Below, piece by piece: positions 58,903 through 64,000 of a DNA stretch of 64,000 nt. A program made the translations under genes and the position numbers. The notes under the pieces are model-generated. The model had not been told where the DNA came from, made no database searches, and worked only from the letters and a program-made list of their open reading frames with translations. Positions within the stretch are counted from its first letter, which is position 1; each line of letters opens with the position of its first letter. The stretch lies in assembly GCF_052078665.1 (NCBI RefSeq), contig NZ_JBQJIK010000041.1, positions 1 to 64,000 on the forward strand, written 5' to 3'. Origin of the DNA: Inquilinus sp052078665 (lineage in GTDB: Bacteria > Pseudomonadota > Alphaproteobacteria > DSM-16000 > Inquilinaceae).

Positions 58903-58988
58903 CAAAGGAGTCAAGGTCGGGTGTGCCGCGATATCGGCTGTAAGAATCCTGGCCTATCCTCGTTCCCTCGCGATGAAGGGGGCGAGAC

Positions 58989-59348
58989 ATGCTCAAGGTC
59001 TTCAGGGGCTTCGCGACGGCGCTGACGGTTCTGGCCATCGCTCCCGCGGTCGCGTGGGGCGCCAGCTACAACCAGATCCGCGTGGATCGGCAGGTGTCGG
59101 CCGGAAACACCGTCGACATCACGGTGCCTTGCGACGTCCCGGGCTCGGTCATCCTGGGCGGCGGGTTCAACAGCAACCCGGGCGCCGGGGTGATCCAGTA
59201 CAACACGGGGGCCGTCGGCGTCGGGACGGTGACGATCCCCGTCATCGTGATCTACCGCAGCCAGCCGGAAAACAACGCCTGGCGCATCCTCGGCTATGCC
59301 AATGCGAACGCGACCGTGAGCGCCTTCGCCATCTGCGGCACGACCTAG
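58989..59348 (+). CDS. small secreted protein of unknown function
   Basis: A 119-residue protein with a clear signal peptide (MLKVFRGFATALTVLAIAPAVAWGA, cut near residue 24-25). The mature part is a glycine/asparagine/valine-rich beta protein: TVDITVPCDVPGSVILGGGFNSNPGAG and TIPVIVIYRSQPENNAWRILGYANANA. Two cysteines (VPCDV and the final AICGTT) could form one disulfide. It is not recognised. GGGGGCGAG precedes the ATG. It is monocistronic as far as can be seen. Confidence 0.75.
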   Translation: MLKVFRGFATALTVLAIAPAVAWGASYNQIRVDRQVSAGNTVDITVPCDVPGSVILGGGFNSNPGAGVIQYNTGAVGVGTVTIPVIVIYRSQPENNAWRILGYANANATVSAFAICGTT

Positions 59349-59423
59349 GCCGGGGCGCCCGCCGGCATTGCCGGGCCCGGCCGTGCGATGACACACTCGG
59401 CCGCCCCTTTGCCGAGGACCCCG

Positions 59424-60203
59424 ATGACCGACACCCCGATCCGATGGTTCCGCGACGGCAGGCTGGCGCGGCTGCGGCTGCAGCGGCCGGCGCGGCACAA
59501 TGCGATCAGCGCGGCGATGTGGCGGGCGCTGCCGGAGCTGTGCTGCGAGATCGACGCCGACCCCGAGGTCGCGGCGGTGATCGTGGAAGGGGAGGGCGCC
59601 TTCTCGGCCGGGGCCGACATCACCGAATTCGGCACGGTCTTCGCCGATGCCGACTCGACCGCCGGGTACAACGCCGCGGTCCGGGCCGGGCTGGCCGCGG
59701 TCGAGGCCCTGGACCGGCCGAGCATCGCCCTGGTCCGCGGCCTGTGCGTCGGCGGCGGCTGCGGCCTGGCGCTGGCCTGCGACCTGCGCTTCGCCGGCGG
59801 CACGGCGCGGCTCGGCATCACCCCGGCCCGGCTCGGCCTGGCCTATGGCTTCGCCGACACGCGGCGGCTGGTGGCGACGGTCGGGCCCGCCCGGGCCAAG
59901 GACATGCTGTTCTCGGGCCGCCTGCTCGACGCCGCCGAGGCGCTGGCGATCGGGCTGGTCGACCGGGTGCTGCCGGACGACGCGGTCGAGCCGGCGGCGC
60001 TGGACTATGCCAACAGCTTGGCCGAGCGGGCGCCGCTCAGCCTGCGCGCGGCCAAGCGGATGATCGAGGCGATCATGGCCGGCGCCGACAGCGACACGGC
60101 CGAGACCGCGGCGCTGTCTGACGCCGCCTATCGCAGCGCCGATTTCCGCGAGGGGCAGGCGGCCTTCACCGAACGCCGCCCGCCAAGGTTCGAGGGACGC
60201 TGA
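59424..60203 (+). CDS. enoyl-CoA hydratase/isomerase (crotonase) family protein lacking both catalytic glutamates
   Basis: A 259-residue crotonase-fold protein. The CoA/oxyanion segments FSAGADITEF and CVGGGCGLALACDLRF are intact, so a thioester enolate could be stabilised. The two glutamates of true hydratases are missing: GGGCE is GGGCG (G114) and the PE motif is PA (A135). That pattern suits an isomerase, decarboxylase or lyase better than a hydratase. GAGGA lies five bases before the ATG at 59424. It converges on the MFS gene with 3 bases between. The substrate is unknown. Confidence 0.88.
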   Translation: MTDTPIRWFRDGRLARLRLQRPARHNAISAAMWRALPELCCEIDADPEVAAVIVEGEGAFSAGADITEFGTVFADADSTAGYNAAVRAGLAAVEALDRPSIALVRGLCVGGGCGLALACDLRFAGGTARLGITPARLGLAYGFADTRRLVATVGPARAKDMLFSGRLLDAAEALAIGLVDRVLPDDAVEPAALDYANSLAERAPLSLRAAKRMIEAIMAGADSDTAETAALSDAAYRSADFREGQAAFTERRPPRFEGR

Positions 60204-60206
60204 CCC

Positions 60207-61505
60207 CTACTCCGCCGGCCGCACCCGGGCGGTCGGCTGGTGGCGGCGCAGCGCGGCCTGGACCACGAAGGTCATCAGCGCGCCGGCCACCATGCAGGCG
60301 GCCAGGAACCACATCGGCGCCAGCTTGCTGCCGGTGACGTCGTCGATCCAGGGCACCGCGTTCTGGGCGATGAAGCCGCCGAGATTGCCGACCGAGTTGA
60401 TCGCGGCGATGCCGGCCGCCGCCGTGGCGCCGGTCAGGAAGGTCGGCGGCAGCGACCAGAACACCGGCTGCGGCGCGAAGATGCCGGCGGCAGCGACGCA
60501 GAGCAGCGCGAACTTCAGGGCGTTGCCCGGCACCACCACGCTCAGCGCCAGGCACGCGGCCGCGATCAGCGCCGGGATGACGATGTGCCAGGTCTGGTCG
60601 CCGGTGCGGGCGGCGTTGCGCGGCACCCACCACAGCGCCAGGGCGACGCAGGCCCAGGGGATGACGTTCAAAAGGCCGTTGACTGTGTTCGACACGCCGA
60701 AGCCCTGCACCACCGTCGGCAGCCAGTAGCTCAGCCCGTAGGCGCCGAGCGGGAAGGCGACGTAGAACAGCGCCAGCAGTTGCACCCGGCGGTCGAGCAG
60801 CGCCGCGAACGGGTTGCCGTGCTGCTCCTTGCCGTCGGCGTTCTCACGCTCCAGCACGTCGTGCAGCCAATTCTTCTCGCCGGCGTCGAGGAAATTCGCC
60901 GTCTCCGGCCGGTCGGGCAGAAAGAAGTAGGTGACGACGCCCATCGCCACGGCCGGGATGCCGGTGGCCAGGAACACCCATTCCCAGCCCTTCAGGCCGA
61001 GCATGCCGTCGAGGTCCAGAAGGGCCCCGCCGACGGTCGAGCCGACGGCGTTGGCCAGGGCGCTCCAGGCCATGAACAGCCCGACCATGCGGCCGCGATA
61101 CATCTGCGGGAACCACAGCGTCAGCGTGAACAGCACGCCCGGGAAGAAGCCGGCCTCGGCCGCGCCCAGCAGGAAGCGCAGGATGTAGAACATCGTCGCG
61201 TTCTGGGTGAAGGCCAGGGCGACGGTGACAAGGCCCCAGGTGAAAATGATCCGGGCCAGCCAGCGCCGGGCACCGACCCGGGCCAGGATCACGTTCGACG
61301 GCACCTCGAACAGGAAGTAGCCGATGAAGAACAGCGAGGCGCCGAGTCCGTAGGCGGCCTCGCTGAGGCCGAGGTCGCCGACCATCTGCAGCTTGGCATA
61401 GCTGACATTCTGGCGGTCGATATAGGCGATCAGATACAGCAGGCCGAGGAACGGCATCAGCCGCCAGGTGATCTTGGCGATCGTCTGCGGGCGGGACTCG
61501 GGCAA
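60207..61505 (-). CDS. MFS transporter, anion:cation symporter (ACS) family
   Basis: A 432-residue inner-membrane transporter with 12 helices. ACS marks are LYLIAYIDRQNVSYAKLQM in helix 1 and FFIGYFLFEVPSNVILARVGARRWLARI, the extended motif A of phthalate/tartrate/glucarate-type carriers. The start is TTG at 61505, supported by GAGGGAG eight bases upstream. A dyad lies just upstream. Substrate probably an organic anion; no catabolic gene on the same strand identifies it. Confidence 0.88.
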   Translation of the reverse strand: MPESRPQTIAKITWRLMPFLGLLYLIAYIDRQNVSYAKLQMVGDLGLSEAAYGLGASLFFIGYFLFEVPSNVILARVGARRWLARIIFTWGLVTVALAFTQNATMFYILRFLLGAAEAGFFPGVLFTLTLWFPQMYRGRMVGLFMAWSALANAVGSTVGGALLDLDGMLGLKGWEWVFLATGIPAVAMGVVTYFFLPDRPETANFLDAGEKNWLHDVLERENADGKEQHGNPFAALLDRRVQLLALFYVAFPLGAYGLSYWLPTVVQGFGVSNTVNGLLNVIPWACVALALWWVPRNAARTGDQTWHIVIPALIAAACLALSVVVPGNALKFALLCVAAAGIFAPQPVFWSLPPTFLTGATAAAGIAAINSVGNLGGFIAQNAVPWIDDVTGSKLAPMWFLAACMVAGALMTFVVQAALRRHQPTARVRPAE

Positions 61506-61518
61506 CGTTCAACTCCCT

Positions 61519-61537
61519 CAAATCGTATGATGATTTG
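61519..61537. promoter_or_regulatory. inverted repeat upstream of the ACS transporter
   Basis: CAAATC (61519-61524), seven bases GTATGAT, GATTTG (61532-61537). It is 14 bases before the transporter's TTG start on the minus strand and could be a repressor site (GntR-like spacing). Confidence 0.45.
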
Positions 61538-61644
61538 CTGCCTTGGCGCGCAAAGAAGCCGCTTTGGACAGGAACGTCAACCCGGGCGATGCGGTGCCGC
61601 GGCATCCGGGGCGTTCATCGAAACGACATGTGAGGATCACGCGA

Positions 61645-61662
61645 CTGTCATCCCGCTCTGTT
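61645..61662 (+). promoter_or_regulatory. candidate Pho box upstream of phnC
   Basis: CTGTCAT (61645-61651) is a perfect PhoB half-site. The second half at the standard 4-base spacing, CTCTGTT (61656-61662), matches only four of seven positions. Phosphonate transporter operons are normally PhoB-controlled, which supports it. The rest of the 224-bp gap before phnC shows no gene. Confidence 0.4.
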
Positions 61663-61729
61663 AGGCCACTCACGCCGAACGGCCGCGGCCTCCCGCGTGC
61701 CGAGCCTGTCCCCGACCGGAGCGAGCCTC

Positions 61730-62551
61730 ATGGCTGAACTCGTGATCGAAGGCCTGACCAAGAGCTTCCGCGCCGTCAACGCGGTCGATGACGTCAGCCT
61801 GTCGATCGCCCCCGGCCAGATGGTCGGCGTGATCGGCCGCTCCGGCGCCGGCAAGTCGACCATGCTGCGCCTGGTCAACCGGCTGGCCGACCCGACCGGC
61901 GGCCGCATCCTGTTCGACGGCGTCGACGTCACCAAGCTGAAGGGCCGCGCCCTGCGCGACTGGCGCGCCCGCTGCGCCATGGTCTTCCAGCAGTTCAACC
62001 TGGTCACCCGGCTCGACGTCCTGACCAACGTGCTGCTCGGCCGCATCTCCCAGCACTGGACGCTGCCGTCGCTGTTCAAGCAGTTCGGCGAGCGCGAGCG
62101 GGCCTTCGCCATCCAGGCGCTCGACCGGCTCGACATGGCCCATGCCGCGCTGCAGCGCGCCGACACCCTGTCGGGCGGCCAGCAGCAGCGCGTCGCCATC
62201 GCCCGCGCCCTGCTGCAGGAGCCGGAGGTGCTGCTGGCGGACGAGCCGATCGCCTCGCTGGACCCGCGCAACGCCAAGATCGTGATGGACGCGCTGCGCG
62301 CCATCAACCGCGAGGACGGCATCACCGTCCTCGTCAACCTGCACACGCTCGACACCGCCCGGCACTACTGCGACCGGGTGGTCGGCATGGCCAAGGGGCG
62401 GATCGTCTTCGACGGCGCCCCCGAGGCGCTGACCATGGAGGTGGTCGAGCGGATCTACGGCGTCGACGGCATGCGCGAGGCACTCGACGAGCGCATCACC
62501 TCGACCGCGATCGAGCCCCGGACCGGCGACCGCGAACTGGTCCCGGCCTGA
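61730..62551 (+). CDS. phnC: phosphonate ABC transporter ATPase
   Basis: A 273-residue cytoplasmic ATPase. Walker A is GRSGAGKST (36-44), signature LSGGQQQRVAIARALLQEP, Walker B VLLADEPIASLDP, and the switch HTLDTARHYCDR typical of PhnC. It energises uptake of phosphonates (or phosphite/phosphate esters). First gene of phnC-phnD-phnE. The ATG at 61730 is chosen because the domain begins there. No C-P lyase genes are in the window. Confidence 0.93.
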   Translation: MAELVIEGLTKSFRAVNAVDDVSLSIAPGQMVGVIGRSGAGKSTMLRLVNRLADPTGGRILFDGVDVTKLKGRALRDWRARCAMVFQQFNLVTRLDVLTNVLLGRISQHWTLPSLFKQFGERERAFAIQALDRLDMAHAALQRADTLSGGQQQRVAIARALLQEPEVLLADEPIASLDPRNAKIVMDALRAINREDGITVLVNLHTLDTARHYCDRVVGMAKGRIVFDGAPEALTMEVVERIYGVDGMREALDERITSTAIEPRTGDRELVPA

Positions 62552-62616
62552 GCTCCAACCGACGGCGTCCGGCATGGCGCCGGCGTCCGAACCAAGATCA
62601 TCAAAGGGGTAGACCC

Positions 62617-63555
62617 ATGTTCATGCGGCGCACCATCCTCGCGGCGGCCACGGCTGCCGTCGCTTTCGCCGGCCTGGCCGGCACCGCCGTCGCGGCGGAT
62701 CCGAGCTGGAAGAAGGACGTTCCGGTCATCCGCATCGGCATTCTCGGCGGCGAGAACGACGCCGACCGGCTGGCTCGCTACGACGGCTTCCAGAAGCTGA
62801 TCGAGACCACCTTCAACGTGCAGGTGCAGCTGTTCCCGGCCACCGACTATGCCGGCGTGATGCAGGGCATGGCGGCGGGCCAGCTCGACCTCGCCGAATT
62901 CGGCGCCTCGGGCTATGCCGGCCTGTGGCTCGACTGCAAATGCGTCGAGCCGCTGGTGGTGACCCAGGAAGACGACGGGTCGACCGGCTACTACTCGGTG
63001 CTCTACGTCAAGGCCGACAGCCCGTACCAGAAGCTCGAGGACCTCAAGGGCAAGTCCCTGGCCTTCGCCGACCCGAACTCGACCTCGGGCTACCTGATCC
63101 CGAACTTCCAGCTCAGGGACCAGGGCTACGACCCGGCCAAGTTCTTCAGCTCGACCGCCTTCTCCGGCGGGCATGAGCAGGGGGTGGTCGCGGTGCTGAA
63201 GGGCCAGTACGACTCCGGCGTCACCTGGATCTCCGGCCAGGGCGACCCGGCCCAGGGCTACAGCCGCGGCGCCCTGCGCAGCATGGTCGACAAGAAGATG
63301 CTCGACATGAAGGACCTGCGCATCGTCTGGCAGTCGACCCTGATCCCGAACGGCCCCTGGGCGACTCGCACCGCCTTGCCGGAGGCGTTCCGCAAGGACA
63401 TGCTCGACTTCCTGATGAACCTGCCGAAGGAGCATCCGGACATCTACGAGGCAGTCGAGAAGGGCACCGGCAAGGGCTTCGCCCCGATCACCAACGACTT
63501 CTTCTCCGGCATCATCAAGATGCGCGAGACCGAAGCCTCGACCCGCCGCGGCTGA
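62617..63555 (+). CDS. phnD: phosphonate ABC transporter substrate-binding protein
   Basis: A 312-residue periplasmic binding protein. Signal peptide to about residue 26 (AVA), then IRIGILGGENDADRLARYDGFQKLIE, the PhnD entry. The ligand loops show TDYAGVMQGMAAGQLDLAEFGASGYAG and FADPNSTSGYLIPNFQL with the serine/threonine cluster that contacts phosphonate. AAAGGGG lies 9 bases before the ATG. A strong hairpin follows the stop, separating it from phnE. Confidence 0.93.
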   Translation: MFMRRTILAAATAAVAFAGLAGTAVAADPSWKKDVPVIRIGILGGENDADRLARYDGFQKLIETTFNVQVQLFPATDYAGVMQGMAAGQLDLAEFGASGYAGLWLDCKCVEPLVVTQEDDGSTGYYSVLYVKADSPYQKLEDLKGKSLAFADPNSTSGYLIPNFQLRDQGYDPAKFFSSTAFSGGHEQGVVAVLKGQYDSGVTWISGQGDPAQGYSRGALRSMVDKKMLDMKDLRIVWQSTLIPNGPWATRTALPEAFRKDMLDFLMNLPKEHPDIYEAVEKGTGKGFAPITNDFFSGIIKMRETEASTRRG

Positions 63556-63563
63556 TAAGGCCT

Positions 63564-63597
63564 CACGATTGGGTCCGCCTGGGCGGACCCAATCGTG
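63564..63597 (+). promoter_or_regulatory. intercistronic hairpin between phnD and phnE
   Basis: A perfect 16-bp inverted repeat (63564-63579 and 63582-63597) with a 2-base centre (TG), core GGTCCGCC/GGCGGACC. It has no T-run, so it is more likely to stabilise or process the phnD message and lower phnE expression than to terminate fully. Confidence 0.7.
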
Positions 63598-63608
63598 GCT
63601 GACCCTTG

Positions 63609-64000
63609 ATGACCACCTTGACCGAACACCGTCCCTCCGACCCGGTCGCGGCTTTCGAGGCCGGGCGGCGGGCATTGCTGCGCCAGCGCCGTCAGGCGAC
63701 CCTGATCGGCCTGGTGCTGTTCCTGGCCGCCGTACTGGCCGGCGGCTATGTCGGCGAGTTCTTCCCGGCCAAGATCGCCGCCGGCCTGCCGCGGATCGGC
63801 GAATATCTCGGCCGCACCCTGCCGACCCTGACCTGGGGCGAGCTGCTGTCCGACAGCAAGACCCAGGGCTCGGTCGCCTACTGGTACTACCGCGCCGGCA
63901 GCTATCTGGTGCTGCTGTGGCAGACCGCGCAGATGGCGATCCTGGGCACCGTGCTGGGCGCCGCCGCGGCGCTGCTGCTCAGCTTCCCGGCCTCGCGCAA
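63609..64000 (+). CDS. phnE: phosphonate ABC transporter permease, 5' part
   Basis: The frame from ATG 63609 is open to the window end (130 codons). A cytoplasmic N-terminus is followed by the first helix TLIGLVLFLAAVLAGGYVGEFF, then LPRIGEYLGRTLPTLTWGELLSD and the start of the permease domain (VLLWQTAQMAILGTVLGAAAALLLSFPASR), typical of PhnE. It completes the importer with phnC and phnD. The rest lies outside the window. Confidence 0.9.
   Translation, partial: MTTLTEHRPSDPVAAFEAGRRALLRQRRQATLIGLVLFLAAVLAGGYVGEFFPAKIAAGLPRIGEYLGRTLPTLTWGELLSDSKTQGSVAYWYYRAGSYLVLLWQTAQMAILGTVLGAAAALLLSFPASR

Noticed and set aside
1..64000. CRISPR arrays, insertion sequences and rRNA
   Set aside because: No regularly spaced repeats, transposase motifs or rRNA segments were seen on either strand.

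Overview
The window is a 64 kb piece of a GC-rich (roughly 70%) chromosome. Codon usage strongly favours G/C third positions. Gene content (TRAP-TAXI and several ABC uptake systems, RpiR/LysR/AraC-controlled catabolic operons, a GTTC-N7-GTTC SOS-type box) points to a metabolically versatile alphaproteobacterium, probably Rhodospirillales-like (Azospirillum/Inquilinus type). That placement is an inference from gene style; no rRNA is present. One tRNA, tRNA-Leu(TAA), lies at 15.85 kb.

Layout. 0-3.8 kb: a MerR-family metal sensor divergent from a Zn/Cd/Pb P-type ATPase, then a BON-LysM protein. 3.8-8.1 kb: a phosphonate-monoester-hydrolase-like sulfatase coupled to a HAD phosphatase, then a sugar-lactonase/aldose-dehydrogenase pair. 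8.1-15.8 kb: housekeeping and small accessory genes (TetR with a tandem operator, VOC protein, DUF1905/YdeI, DUF1989, glycosyltransferase, radC, map, SDR, CinA-like). 16.3-25.9 kb: an aromatic catabolic operon with AraC regulator, maleylacetate reductase, a complete branched-chain-type ABC transporter, a TfdB-like phenol monooxygenase and hydroxyquinol 1,2-dioxygenase. Together these would import a phenolic compound, hydroxylate it to hydroxyquinol, open the ring and reduce maleylacetate to 3-oxoadipate.

26-29 kb: an unfamiliar pair (unknown protein plus a seven-bladed EAR/EPTP-like propeller) divergent from an AraC regulator. 29.3-33.4 kb: a LysR-controlled HpaI aldolase / PDC-lactonase-like hydrolase / aromatic-acid MFS cluster. 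33.4-33.8 kb: a compact two-gene operon (39-aa peptide and 80-aa zinc-ribbon protein) behind a perfect alphaproteobacterial SOS box. 33.8-39.2 kb: a sugar ABC transporter with an oxidoreductase and a TIM-barrel isomerase. 39.2-42.3 kb: a class II Fic gene sandwiched between two copies of the 3' end of a flavin monooxygenase gene. 42.4-46.1 kb: an HxlR-controlled EmrAB-type efflux operon.

46.1-48.4 kb: an orphan phage tailspike-like protein with an S74 self-cleaving chaperone domain. 48.8-49.9 kb: a spermidine-synthase-like protein and a lipoprotein. 49.9-56.7 kb: a TRAP-TAXI transporter, class III aminotransferase, RpiR regulator and divergent BKACE enzyme, which look like one amino/keto-acid catabolic unit. 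56.7-58.9 kb: a TetR/MFS efflux operon behind a perfect 38-bp palindrome. 59-64 kb: a small secreted protein, a crotonase lacking both catalytic glutamates, an ACS-type MFS transporter and the start of a phosphonate transporter operon (phnCDE) that runs off the right edge.

The best candidates for something undescribed are the SOS-box micro-operon, the bacterial EAR propeller with its unknown partner, the Fic cassette, and the orphan tailspike.
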